The notes under the pieces are model-generated. The model was not told the origin of the DNA. It worked only from the letters and a program-made list of their open reading frames with translations, and made no database searches. From assembly GCA_948099385.1 (NCBI GenBank), contig CANUEZ040000031.1, positions 3,651,001 through 3,715,000 on the forward strand: a DNA stretch of 64,000 bases. Direction: 5' to 3'. Each line of letters opens with the position of its first letter. Within the stretch, counting starts at the first letter, position 1. Made by a program: the position numbers and the translations under genes. This stretch comes from Fasciola hepatica (lineage: Eukaryota; Platyhelminthes; Trematoda; Plagiorchiida; Fasciolidae). This document shows, in pieces, positions 46,410 through 58,329 of the stretch.

Positions 46410-46747
46410 CCTCATTACCATTGGTATTGTGGCTTGATTGGTTCACACCGGAGAAGACAAAACACAATAATCGTAATGAGAATACCCAAATGAAGTCTGC
46501 TGGCCACCACGCCTCACTTGTTTCCGGTCTGTTTGCCATCTACGATTGTGCCCGACTCGCTGACTGTCGTGCATGCTCACATAGCCGTTTCCATTGTGCA
46601 TGGTGTCTCCTGGAAGATCGGTGTGTGCCCAGTTCGTGGTTGTCGTCTACCACGGCAGAGCAGTTATGCACCCGGTCTACCCATTTGTCGGAGTTGGGGA
46701 CCACAAACCAGGAGGATGCGGCTCCACTGATTGTCAGCTCTGGTCGT
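46410..46747 (+). CDS. Plexin exon 7 of window: PSI domain 2
   Basis: Acceptor tatccatag, donor gtaagt. Two leading bases complete the codon left by exon 6 (G plus CC gives Ala), and the exon ends in phase 0. It reads SLPLVLWLDWFTPEKTK, a strand equivalent to plexin 'VVKLYL.S', then GLFAIYDCARLADCRACSHS and RFHCAWCLLEDRCVPSS. The pattern YDC-x5-C-x2-C-x6-CAWC-x5-C is the second plexin PSI domain, in which vertebrates have 'F.FYNCS.H..C..C....F.C.WC.....C'. A final cysteine follows at EQLC. The tail TTNQEDAAPLIVSSGR links to the IPT-like exon at 52749. An in-frame ORF continues upstream of the acceptor, but that part is intron. Confidence 0.9.
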
Positions 46748-46885
46748 GTAAGTGTGTGTTGTATTGATCACATCAATTGTTTCATCTCTGTGCGACACGT
46801 CGCGTCAGTCTTGTTTTTAATCATCGGATCGTAAATGTGAGTCAGGACGAAAAACGATCAGTTTCATACTTCCAAGATACAATGG

Positions 46886-46887
<2 letters not shown>

Positions 46888-46939
<52 letters not shown>
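46888..46939. repeat. (TTA)n microsatellite flanked by a 10-bp inverted repeat
   Basis: About 17 TTA units. The left flank tacaatggtg and right flank caccattgta are perfect reverse complements directly at the ends of the array. Confidence 0.92.
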
Positions 46940-47439
46940 CACCATTGTAGTCATCATCAATAAACTGCTGATGACGTGAAACATCTAATCGTTATCGCGC
47001 CTCATGCAGGGACATATATACGAGCAGTGGGCAACTTAATGTGATGGGTAGCTACGACTAGCAGTCCTTCGTTGAGGGTCATCTTCGAGGAGTGTTACGG
47101 AACGGAAGGGCACTTTGGCGTAAAAGGTCTTAGTTGACTCGTATCGTTCGTAACTTGAATTGGCATGTTTTACCCAATCGTACATAGCATACAATACGTA
47201 TAATAATGCGTACGCAACGACCACGGCAATTCACATCGGTCATCATCTCATGAATTGGATGCCTTATAATTACAATACCTGCATTTCACTGCTGATCTCC
47301 CCGTTGTAATTAAAAAACCGGTTACATTTGTAATTTCTTATCAGTTGGTAATATTCGTGTGCTCCCATATTGACAAAACCAGTTTCGTTAATTCTGATAT
47401 ATCACTGATTGTCCTGAAGCAGACCTGATTGGTTTCATA

Positions 47440-49140
47440 TCAAGTCAAGTCAACAATAGCTTTATGCACCCGATTGGGTGAATTTTCAGCATTTACACTA
47501 TATCTGTGGATATAAAAGTACGGAATCAGGAAGTACCCACAAGTTTGGTATTTTCCATCCAAATGAACAGTTCCGTAGGTCTGTGGTGACTTTCACTGGA
47601 TCAACAAGCAGACAAGCATGATATGGCAAAACAAGATTGCATTATGCAGAAGTGGGAGAAAACAGAAATTTGAAGTTTGAGCGCGTACATGTTTATAGAC
47701 ACGGCCTTTGAATGTTCGTTGTGTATAGGATGGTGTACGTCCGTAAGTATTTTTGAAGTAAACTGGTCACAAGCACTAGTGTTTATTAGTGAAAATATTG
47801 AGTGTATCTCTGTGTATGCTGCCGGGGATAATATACCCGGTGGGAGAAGGTATCCAGTCGCAAATTTAAAAATTAACTGATTTCGAACGGGAAGAGGAAA
47901 ATGACAACTTTCCAAAAGTCTGTTGAACATGCATGGACGATGAAAGATTAGGAGATAGTATAACACCGCGATATTTAACCGTTTGTGATATCGGTATGGG
48001 TTCATTGCTCGCAGATAGGAGAAAAATCCTATTGGTGAAGGCTCTATGTGGTTCGTCAGAAAATAAGGAAAATAGTACATTCTGGCATTTAGAAGCATTC
48101 AGTACAAGGGAGTTTGATCTGAATTTGTGAAGTTCCTTCAGATGTTGGTAATTCCATCCTTACAGCCAATGGATATCCACGGGAGTGAAAATTTTTTAAC
48201 GTACAAAGGAAAGAAAAAAGGGTGAAAATGCACCATGTAATACATCAGAGTTAAGTAGAAGAGAAGAGGACCTTTGGCTGCTGAAACAAGTGAAATATCT
48301 TCGATCGGTGAAGTAATCAGACATCAGCCTGTGGACGATCGCGTCAGCACCACTTACGGAGAACAAACTGAGCAATACTGATCAACCGAGGCAACCAAAT
48401 GAGTTTTTCTAATCTAAAAACGCCATTCTAACAGTCTTACATTTCCTTTCTAACACCGAAGCTACCAAGTGGATTATATAAGCTACGGCTTCCAGTGTGG
48501 AACGCGAAGACCGATAAGCAAGCTGATGTGTCTTCTTCAGAAGACCCTACGGTGACAAAAGCCTGTCAAACAATTTGAACATCCCAGGTGCATGCGATGG
48601 GGTGGTACGTTTCGGGTTGTTTTGGGGGACCTTGGCTAGTCTCCAAATGTCAGGGATTTTCTGCTTCCTAAACAATTGTGAAGATATTGGCTAGTGGGAC
48701 CGAAAGGATGTTTGCACATTCCTTGAGTACAACAGGTGACAACTCATATGGACCAGGAATTTTCTTTATCTTTGCTTTACACATCTGTTGGAAGACCATG
48801 GTAGGCTACATAGTTGGTGGCTGAGATGAGCTGCTGAATACTGGCACGGAAGCACACTGAGATATGGAGCTGAAATCAGACGTGAGTTTTTCAGCACCAA
48901 CGTTTTCTTTTCGTGATGTGAAAAGCAACAAATAGCTTACTCTGTGACAAAATGACCTGAATAAATGAATGGTCAGGTTGCAGTTAAGACCCATGTACCA
49001 GGATTCCCGATCGGCGCCTGCATTCATTTTGTCATACTGAAGTCTTCGAGAATTTCTTCCGACCGATAGATGAATAGCAACGGTTGAACCAGATGTCAGT
49101 GAAAATTGCATTGATCAGTCCTGAATGACAGGATAGAAGT
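47440..49140 (-). mobile_element. CR1/jockey-like LINE, degenerate 3' two thirds of RT
   Basis: Reading the minus strand from 49140: SFCHRVSYLLLFTSRKENVG, then CKAKIKKIPGPYELSPVVLK (the 'K..GPD.L....LK' start of the RT) and ECANILSVPLANIF. In the thumb come LLESCHFPLPVRNQLI and SACDQFTSKILTDVHHPIHN, matching the trematode CR1-type 'S.C..F..KIL.D..HPLH.E.S.A'. Stops and frameshifts break every block. The 3' end is marked by tcaagtcaagtcaac at about 47441-47455 (plus strand), a short tandem tail unlike the RTE family's. Confidence 0.68.
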
Positions 49141-49840
49141 AATACTAGTAGTCGTCGTAGTCGTAGTCATTGTTGCAGTTGTAATATTCGTGAAATTAGT
49201 AAACGACTTATGTTTCTATGAGAAAAAGGTGAATTGATTAAATGTCCTTCATTTTGCGCTCAGCAAACCTCATCTTTACAATAACTCAAAGAATTTGTTT
49301 ACATTTTTAGCTTGAAGTGGTGTATAGATTTATGTTTGTGAAAAGCAGTACGTTTGTGTGGTGCAACAAATTCGGGATCTTGACAACAAACTGGATACTT
49401 GTTTTCTATGGGGTAGGTGTGAATGTGTGTGTATGCGTGTGCGCAAAAGATGTGATTACGTAATGGAGAAGGGCAGGTGAGAAGACACGAAGTTGGATGG
49501 ACAGAGTCTGCACGGAAGTGGTTTTAGTCACAAACAACACGTCAGCCATCTTGAACAAGTTTGGTTTGCTTGCACTGTTCAGACCTCAGTATTCAAATTG
49601 CTGTAGCTCCACTAGCCGGTTTGCAATATCCTTTGTTGATAAAAATCCAGTTTGAAAGCGATCAACTAATCGTCCTGATCACACTGTCCACTCGGTGTTG
49701 GAGGAGTGCGCTACCGATAATTCTAACGATGGACTTACAATGGGCAGCTGGAACAAGTTTTGCTATTCTTTTATATAAGCGCATCATTTCATATTCGGTG
49801 CGCGTGCGTGCGTACGTGCGTGCGCTTCAAGAGCTCAAAG
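49141..49840. other. Intron 7 sequence without recognised features
   Basis: Nothing recognised between the CR1-like and RTE-like copies. Confidence 0.4.
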
Positions 49841-49844
49841 CTTT

Positions 49845-50440
49845 GATGTATGAGAGGAGGATATACGAAGACTGTGGGTATTCCAATACCGGTGTCTTCG
49901 CACCATTGCTCGAACCTGGTGGGAACACTGTATCAGCAATACTGAGGTCAAACGCAGAGTATAAAGCAAACGAACCAAATCATTAGATGAAATATTTAAG
50001 TTCACCAAGCTAAGCTGGTTGGGACATGTGCTGCGTATGTCCTTAGATAGAATTTCTCGGCACGTTGTTGGCTGAGACGGACGATGGTTGGAAGAAGAGT
50101 GACGGTGACTAGTCCACGTTGTGGAAGAAAGGTATGGAAAACGTTACCGGTGGTCTTCCCCACATAGGTCGTGTTAGGTATCTTGATTGTGAACTAGTAG
50201 ACCTCCTTACTCATTGAGAGATACATTAGAGGATGTGTTTAGATGTCGCCGTCATCTTATAGTCACAGGCCTTCTTTATCGACTTGATGGTACCACTTTT
50301 CGTTCCCTTCTTACTCTTTGCATACTTTGGTTTCTTTGGTTATTTCTGATTGAAGCTTCCGCTGTGAGATAGCAGTATATAAACCACTGCACTTGGTGTA
50401 CGGTTAATGGTTGTTTGGATTGAACTAAACTGAACTGAAA
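49845..50440 (+). mobile_element. RTE-like LINE, 3' fragment
   Basis: It contains the 'cgaacctggtgggaacactgtatcagcaatac' block (WEHR.SNAEVR counterpart), 'ctaagctggttgggacatgtgctgcg' (LSWLGHVLR) and the 3' region. It ends in gaactaaactgaactgaaa at about 50423-50441. Confidence 0.72.
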
Positions 50441-50538
50441 TCTATCTTTATTTATGGCTCATAAAATTGAACGTCTGTATCTTTGTAGTATTGTTCGTAT
50501 TTGCTGGGAACCTCGTAGCACTATTACAGAATTTAGGG

Positions 50539-50541
<3 letters not shown>

Positions 50542-50584
<43 letters not shown>
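50542..50584. repeat. (TA)n microsatellite
   Basis: About 21 TA units. It sits immediately at the left edge of a dispersed repeat (50590 onward). Confidence 0.97.
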
Positions 50585-50586
<2 letters not shown>

Positions 50587-50589
50587 CAC

Positions 50590-51660
50590 AGCCCTCTGAT
50601 TTCAGGCTGTGCCAAACAAAACGTGGTACAATCCGCGAGGAAGGGGTAGACAGTCCGAGTTGATGATTTGTTTGTGGGCACGATACTGCCAGGTTGCCTA
50701 AGCCGAAGCAGGTGGTTTTTTGGGGCTCCACAGTCGGAGCCTTTAGCTATCCGAAGCGTAACCCGGAAGGCGACTGGACGAAACAAAAGGTCCGTGACCC
50801 ACTGGGGGCTGGTGACTGATTGCTCAGTTCATATGCCCTTTGGATGAAGCCAAACATCCTGGATGCCTAATGCACCTCTCCGCCACAGATGCCGGTGAGC
50901 ATACCGTTATACATCTGATATGCCACCCATGGTTGGTTTGGAATCAGGGTTTAGCCATCTTTCCCAGACTGACTATTAGTCAGCCAACTCGGTGGAGAGT
51001 GTCGGACATTCGCTTTCGTCCTCTTACTTTAGTGGGAACACCTCCGCCACGAGAAGGAAGTGAGTAGGACTTCCTCAGGAGAGGCTGTGGTAGATGCCCG
51101 GTCACTTGGGATCATTTCGAGAGGCTTTCAGTATGAGTAGCCATCTCGGAGCCTGAGACACCCACCCCCGACCATACTGAGGCATTTGGGTAGTAAGTTG
51201 GCTACCATAGGTCGGGCGGTTAGAGGACGGTCTGAATATTTTGCACATTTAAGTGATTGGGTCGTGAGTCGCGCATGCACACATGCAGACTTCCTCGGCG
51301 CACACTTTTATCCCAGGCAGGTAGCGGTTGTTGGATGTGTCAAATTGGTTAGCCCACGACACTGTGCAAAAGTGTGTTAACCTAAGTGGGTTGGTTTGGC
51401 TGCAGTCCATGAAATTCGTGTACTGGATGGTTGAAGACAATGGTGGAGATGTATAGGTGCAACGTTCAGTAGCGTAGTTTCGTCGGAACTCTTGCTTTGT
51501 CCATTTTTACTGATGCACACTATATAATTTTTTCTGTTCCGTTTTCTTATTATTTTTCGATTTTCCTCACCTGCGGTTCAGTGGAACAGCCATGTATCAA
51601 CCAGGAACATAGAGTACAGAAGCTTGATGGTAATGATTGAAAGAACTAAACTAAACTACG
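50590..51660 (+). mobile_element. Short LINE derivative: 5' unit fused to RTE-like 3' end
   Basis: The first about 0.6 kb is homologous to 18680-19260 and carries the same landmarks up to 'ccatactgaggcatttg' at about 51170. Within about 70 bases it passes into RTE-like 3' sequence: 'cgcatgcacacatgcagacttcctcggcgcac' (counterpart of the block encoding 'MP..RLPRRAL'), then the family's 3' region, ending in aaagaactaaactaaactac. The roughly 1-kb result has no coding capacity and would have to be copied by another element's machinery. It could be a true non-autonomous element or just an internally deleted relic. Confidence 0.6.
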
Positions 51661-52748
51661 TTTATCGGCTAAATACAATCGCATTCGCTTACTTTGTTTG
51701 TGGGTTAAATTGGTTGTCTTACAAAAGTCGGAAATAAAAATCAACCGCATAGACTGTCCAGTGAATGATTGTCCAATTTGACTTTCCGTATTAGCGAATA
51801 TCATAATCTCATGAGTGTGGCTTTTTCTATGTCATGGGCTAACCGCTTTGGTGATTTCTAACACAATACAACAGTTTGGTCAATGGGAACTGCATTAATT
51901 ATCATATAGCCACAATAGTCACACAACAGCCATGGTTAGACAAATTGCACAAGTTTTCCACCAAATTAGGCTTGTCCTAATAGAATTGCCCAGACAACAG
52001 GTGTAATCCCCACATCACAGAATGATCACAAACATGATTCTGTTCGTAGTGCTCATCATATTGGGTGGTGTGACATGTTCTACAACTCCTTCACTCAGTC
52101 CAAAGTAGGAAGCTGACTGTTGGGACTTCACCTAGCGTTTTTGTTTGACAGTCCAAATATGTACAGTTTCATTCCTTATGAAGAAGCTATGGATTGATGG
52201 GACCGCATGATATCATCACCTTCATGGTCACTGATACAGAGATCTTTGTCTGGTCGATCGGAGCTGAAATCCTGTACTCAAAGAGCATCGTCTAGCCCAG
52301 AGTTGAAAGACATCTAGTTACCCTGTGCATCATTTGGCTCACCGGTTGTATGGTTTACGATATTATGGCCGCTGCTAAGAGAAGCAACTTATTGGGAACA
52401 CATTTGAGAACTGAGTTTCAGGTGATGGTTCCACGAGGACACAATAGCTCCTAAATTGTGGATGCTACTAATTCTCATCTCGTATATCCTGTTCGTCGAA
52501 ACCCTCAGATCATTATATAAGATCATCATGAATACCAAGGTTGATGGTTCTTTTCTAAATGACAAAAAGAAAACAGTTGAACGCTGGAGTATTTTCCATC
52601 CTTGTTTTATTATTTGATTGTTAAGTATTTTACTATTCTCGATTCTCCATATTTTTCGATAATGCTTTACTGTTCTATTTCGTTCTCTTCACACATGAAA
52701 ACATACTCACCTGAAAAAACAAACGTACACACAAACACAACTTTTCAG
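51661..52748. other. End of intron 7, no recognised features
   Basis: Nothing recognised. Confidence 0.4.
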
Positions 52749-52844
52749 TCTGCTGAATGTCCTCGTTTCACAACGGACGGACAACAAATCACGCTGATGA
52801 GCGGTACTCCACTCAGTGTCACATTTCACGTTTACAATGTCAAG
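52749..52844 (+). CDS. Plexin exon 8 of window: IPT-like strand
   Basis: Only 32 codons, phase 0 at both ends, between cttttcag and gtgagt. It reads SAECPRFTTDGQQITLMSGT and then PLSVTFHVYNVK. In plexins PSI-2 is followed by 'CP.L.......VPVG...PL.L.A.NLP', so the opening cysteine-proline and the final beta strand both fit. The exon before it ends in a hydrophilic linker and the next one starts RPLQHFTC, giving a continuous match. Its small size means it depends on its neighbours for identification. Confidence 0.8.
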
Positions 52845-54880
52845 GTGAGTTAGTGTGTGCGTGAATGGATGCACAACTGGTCAGACTTTGTTTATTTCGA
52901 TGGTATATGCAGCCGCTTTGAGTAACAGATCTTAACTTAAATTGATGATTTCTTGGTCACAACTTATCTTTCAGATTACAAACGTCTAATCCCTGGTGGA
53001 GATGACATCATCAGTGCTCGTTAGTGATATCTTTTCAATCTTTTCTTTTCTGTTTAACTGCACTTTACTCGTCTTGAAGCATTTAGCAAACATTCAGGAA
53101 GGGTAAAGCGACGATCACATTCTGCTGAATTGATACTGGGTAGAAAATAACGTGATCAGTCTTCTGCCCATCATTTTGTAGCATCCTGTCAATTAGATGC
53201 ATGTCCGAGACAGTGTGATTATAGTATGATTTTCCTGTTCACCACACAAGAGAAGCGAGCCTCCACGACGCCCTCGAGCACAATCTCAATCGGTTTTTTC
53301 CATGGAAAACTGCTAAATTATCATTTTGAAGTGTAAGGTATTTCGATTAACCACATTGCACATTCTTTTTCCTTCTGAACATCTGCGGAGATGAGAAAGG
53401 AAGAGGAATGTGAAAAGGCTGCTGTTTGCAATGTTTCCCCTTGTAATTGATAGATCTGTCCTGATCATTTGATCGGTAGATGTTGACGAACTGTTCAACT
53501 CCGATTGCCACTGTCTTCAGAGTATTTCACGAATTTGGTAATAAAATTCAACGGCAACTCCGTAGTCTGTTTTCAAAGATAGGAGCCACCGTATAATCAG
53601 TCAGTTTGATATCATCACTGAACCACGTCCCGTAACCGCGTTGGAAGTTCATTGTGCAATCATCTTAACCCGAAGCTGGGTGTAAAAAGCAGTGTGAAGA
53701 TCAACCTAGATATTTTTTGTCACCGATGGATCGAAATTTCGAGTGAACCCTGTCCTCGGCTATTCCTCATATTCGTGGTTTCCAGATTTGCGGTACACTT
53801 ACCTGGGGCTTGTTTTACATGACTTAGAGTTGTGGTGAGCATTTTCTTCCAGTCCATGTTTTCGCGTGCTTGTGCGCGTCAGTCATTAGTTATTATTGAA
53901 TATATGGATATTGACAATATCATCAGACAATCGAACACTTTTCTATGCCGTTAAATGACAGTTTCTCAAGTCACAACCTTGGGTTGCCCAGTTGAGCTGA
54001 TCGGGTATCCCCATCGGCAGAGATGTGATTGCGCCACAAGGTCCGATCATCGACGTCATTTGTTTTTTTTAATCCACAGTTTACCGTGAACCTAAACAAA
54101 TTCAAAATCAATCGCCAGATTAAAAGTACTATGGTCAACACATCCGCATATATGTAAATAACAAAATGGAGGTTCGTATTTCTATATTCAGCTCTGATAA
54201 GTACCAATTCATGGGTGAGGACACCTATTTGCATTACCCTATTGGTTGCTAAAATAAGTATTTGAATAGTAAGCTTTTTATCGTTAGTCGAGGTGATATC
54301 GTTTTAACTTCTCTACTGTTGAAAAAGACTTGCGGTTCAAACACTAAACTCGGTTATCATAACCTTTATGAGAAACCATCAACCAAAGTGATTACTATTC
54401 GCATTTAGTCGTTTATCCGAATGGAACACTCAAGATGATAGTACACAGTCTGTTTTGGTCACATCTGACTTTTAATCCTAACGTCAGTAGATTTGTATCC
54501 ATCTAGTTGTTCCTTTTGCGGAACCAAACCTCACTAATGTGAAGTTGTTCAAGAGGCACCTTGAATACGATAAACTTTCTCATTTTGTAACGTTGCTCTT
54601 GATCACTACAAAAGCGATTCATCTACTTGCTACTTGCCTGTTGAAACAAAGAAGTGAGAATTCTTAACGTATTTCTAAATACGCTACGATTATGTAATGT
54701 TTTCTCTACAGTACCTCATGAAACTCTTTCCGGTAGATTAGGATGTGCTTTGTGTGTGGGAGCGAGGCAGCGTAAATGTGTATTACCAATTTCCGGTAGC
54801 GTTTGACCAATTAGCTGTTCCAAGGTGTCTCGGTGTGATGCTGAACTCGATCGGACCACGATCGCTTGGCTTACGATTTG
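52845..54880. other. Intron 8 sequence without recognised features
   Basis: Nothing recognised. Confidence 0.4.
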
Positions 54881-54884
54881 GATC

Positions 54885-55000
54885 AAGTCAAGTTAAGTAT
54901 TCGCTTTATGCACCCCGGTGGACGAATATTCAGCAAGCGTTCTTAACACTGCTCGAAGAGAAGTTTGTTGTACTCGTCTGCACTCAAAGAAACCTTCTGT
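54885..55000 (-). mobile_element. CR1/jockey-like LINE 3' terminal fragment
   Basis: The first about 55 bases (caagtcaagttaag..ctttatgcacccc..gaatattcagca) match 47443-47494, the 3' end of the CR1-like copy at 47.4 kb, in the same orientation. No coding part remains. Confidence 0.5.
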
Positions 55001-55318
55001 CTTGGATGTGGCCTTACGAATTCCATAAACTATTTGTGGAAACACTCTTTTGGCATTTTACGAATATACCTAAATCTAGCAAACTGGCTTTTTAAACTGT
55101 GCATAATCACTTCTCATTTCGAAAGAAATCGATATTTCCACTGATCATAACCGTTTTGCGTCAATATGAGCACATGGATACCTGACCGTAGGTCGGTAAA
55201 ATTTGGATTTGTTTTGTGTGTACTCTTCACTTATGTGTTGCTGTTTCCCTCCAGTTCGATGTGTCAACATCACTCAGTATATGCTTAACACTTATACGTC
55301 ATTTCCCTTCGGTTTCAG

Positions 55319-55420
55319 AGGCCGTTACAGCACTTCACTTGTGAAGAGGGATGCAATGGACAACGTGTTATCCCATTCTACGATCCGGAAAAATCTCTTG
55401 TGATCTGTCGCAATCTGACG
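55319..55420 (+). CDS. Plexin exon 9 of window: IPT-like strand
   Basis: 34 codons, phase 0 at both ends, acceptor tcggtttcag, donor gtcagt (weaker than the other donors). It reads RPLQHFTCEEGCNGQRVIPF, then YDPEKSLVICRNLT. The family equivalent is 'YECV..IQG....VPA..FNSSSVQC'; here an extra cysteine (EEGC) has been gained near the first one. The last four residues contain an N-glycosylation sequon (NLT) that straddles no splice junction. It continues into INVTEQ of exon 10. Confidence 0.8.
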
Positions 55421-57180
55421 GTCAGTGCCATTATTGAGTACCGCTTTTCTTGTACATTTTCCCCTCTATCGCTAAGGACGTGATCTTCGAATGCTTTTCA
55501 GCAATGCTTAGAATACTTTTCACCCTTTCAGTGTATTATACTACTATCTAACTCGGATCTTCCGCAACTAAACCGTATCCTAACACAGAATATGTCAACC
55601 GAAGTAGGTAGTTTCTGTTTTTTTGATGGTAACGTCCCATCAGGTGATCAAATATATCAAGAGTCATTGGAGTTTACCAGCCCATTTCTCTTGTGGCTTT
55701 GATATAAGCATCCGTTTGTGCACCGTGCAAGTTAAATGAATTCTTCTGAACACCAATCTAATCTAATCTGAATGGGTTAAAATAGTTGAGAAATGTGATA
55801 CACGTGCTCACAGAAAAATCCTCTTGGAGTACAACTTTCTCCGAGATGGATAGTGGTTGCCGAATAGGTCGAGATGGTCAATCCATCACCTGACGAAAAG
55901 GTGACCGAATGAACTTGACCATCTGGAACTTACTAGACTTTCCATTTGCTGACCGAATGGGTGTAGACGCAGGACGAAATTGACGTGCACCACGGTTATT
56001 TACGTACTTCTATTGGGTTTCCTTTGTCGATACATTGCAATTATAATTTACTTTAATTTATGTGATTTCGGGATAAGTAATACTACGAGGTAGCAACCGA
56101 AATCAGAGCAATGAAATTCCAGGTTCCCAGTTATTTCATCTGTGTTGAATCAATTATCTTATCCATATTGGGGACTAGCAGCAATGACCAAAAACCAGAC
56201 AATCTTCTCGCGGATTTAATCCCTTTTCCTTTCTCATGAATAGCATTTCACGCTGTGCTATGAATGTAGTTGTGAACTCGCTAAGTCTTATCAACCTCTC
56301 GTGATACATCAATCATCTGGATTGGCTCTGGTTGTTTGAAGTGACCGTACACAATGATCGGTTCTTGTGAGATTCACAATAGTTGTGGGAAAGAAACACT
56401 AAAAGGAATCAGCGGTCTAATTGCCATTAGAAAACCTCGTTGACCTCGGTTATGCACATCATCATCAGAAGTGCGTTTACCGGCCACTTACAAAAAAACC
56501 TGATGTGTTCGATTCCAAACATCAAATTCCGCTCAGACAACAACTGTTGATCATCCGTGTTCAAGCATTGTGGTTAACGCCTCCCATGAATTGTCTCTAT
56601 CCTCGGTCAGTGTCATTTCATCATGATCAAGTTTCATTGGATGTGAATCAGTTCAGTATGTTAGTTCTTCCAGTGTCAGCCTTTCGTTATCACAAAAACC
56701 TTTGACTTTTGGACTCCCGAGGAAACTTTGATGAGTCTTTTTTTGTCGCGCACTGTTTCCTGGCTCGTGTTATTCCAGTTGGACTTTGGATCGGTTGCGT
56801 GGTACTTGGCAAATAACCTTGTTTTTTTACTTCCTTATCGATCGTCTAACTCAAGATTTTCAAGCAAAATCCAGTGCCCGTGCACTCAGTCTGTTGATTT
56901 TCCGGTTCATTTATCTCATGTGTAGTGAAGGTCTGACAAAATTGTGTGAAGCATTTGCTGTATGAATCAAAACTGTTGAGAGTACTATGTATGAATCATG
57001 TTTATATAGTTCCGATTGAAAAAAAGGTTTTAACGTTAGCGTATGAGAGCCGACAAATGGGTACTAGCGGGTACTTTGCGCCGAAGAACATTCCTTTCCC
57101 CTTCCGAAATAATCAAAACATTGTATATTAGTGGAACCGTTTACTGAAATCAGAATGTTTTATTATGATTAGAATAGTGT
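55421..57180. other. First part of intron 9, no gene recognised
   Basis: A faint RTE-like fragment may lie at about 55790-56120 on the plus strand ('gcaaccgaaatcagagcaatgaaattcc', compare 39095 and 25762). Nothing else was recognised. Confidence 0.35.
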
Positions 57181-57203
57181 GTTCGTTCTCAAACGGTCAC
57201 TCA

Positions 57204-58100
57204 TTAGTATATAGTTGAGCCACCTTTGGATGATACAACAGCATTTACCCGTCGGGTCATGCTCATTACCAACCAACCTCTTTTAAGGTAATCTTCAACC
57301 ATCCCAGAGATTTGTGCTACCGCCTCTGATACGCTTTCCTTCCGAGCTGTTCCCACAAATGTTCGATTGGATTGAGATTGGGTATTCGAAGGGGCCGCTG
57401 GAGCGTCTGTGCAGTGATGTGCGTGAGACTCGTGCACAGGAAGGGAACGAGTTCAGGCGCGTTATCTTCCTGGAAAATTGTTTTAGTAATTGCGCGTAAC
57501 AGTGACAAGATATGTCAGATCAGAACCTGTGGGTGAACTAGATCATTGACGGTACCGTCTTGAAATACCACCTCCTCTAACATTCCCATCAGATGACTCC
57601 CGATACGTGTACCGAAGCTGCATTGTGCTACATTGTTGCTGCCATCGTACCATTTTATTGGTTCCAGATATCTGTTTTCAAGCACGTTTTCGATGGTTAT
57701 GCTTGAATAACGAAAATACTGTTTCTTCGGCCGAAGTGGTCCCTCCGAGCGCACCTCCTCATTGCCCACTCCAAACGCAACTTTCGGTGACGTTCAGTCA
57801 ATAGACGAGGAGAAATTCGTCTCATTGATCGAAACCTATGTTCGCTGAATCGACGATACACAGTGCGGATTAGGGCTGGTTAGCGTGATAGGTTACCGAT
57901 CGAGCTGTTGTACATAATCGATTAGACTTGAGATTTCTAAATAAGCATCTGAGAACCCCAGTATCACCATTTCGTGGTCTCTCGCTCCAGATGCCAGACG
58001 ACCTCTTTTGTGAGCATCACGTGAACTCGAGAGTGCAGATAAACGTGTGAGCTGCCAAACTACAGAACGTACATAATTGTAAATGTATCTGACCTTCATC
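57204..58100 (-). mobile_element. Tc1/mariner transposase relic
   Basis: Read on the minus strand across frames, the order matches a Tc1-type transposase. HKRGRLASGARDHEMV near 58000 is the linker of the DNA-binding domain. RTVYRRFSEHRFRSMRRISP then LLTERHRKLRLEWA near 57800-57860 is the second helix-turn-helix. FGTRIGSHLMGMLEEV follows near 57600. Then come IFQEDNAPE near 57475 (catalytic DNAP block, with E where Tc1 has a basic or histidine context), IPNLNPIEHLWEQL near 57340 and SMTRRVNAVVSSKGGSTIY at the C-terminus. The transposase would cut and paste the element at TA sites. Frameshifts separate the blocks and stops occur. Terminal inverted repeats were not identified. Confidence 0.83.
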
Positions 58101-58329
58101 ACAAATCTCGATTTCCCCTCGTTCAACGCTAGTATGCATCACGTAAAAGTACAACTGTGTTGGGCTTGTTTGAAATATTCCGTACAGACGGTATGGGGCC
58201 TCGTGCCTAGTGTATTTTGTGGGTCAATTTTTTGGCGAATAGTGTATGTGGCTCAGCGAGTGCGATGGTCAGTCGGTCTACCCGACGAAGCGAAATATTA
58301 CAACCCTGGATTACCGTCGCACCGCCGCT

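Noticed and set aside
49561..49986. 141-codon plus-strand ORF
   Set aside because: The second half is the frame-shifted RTE-like LINE fragment beginning near 49845; the first half has no support.
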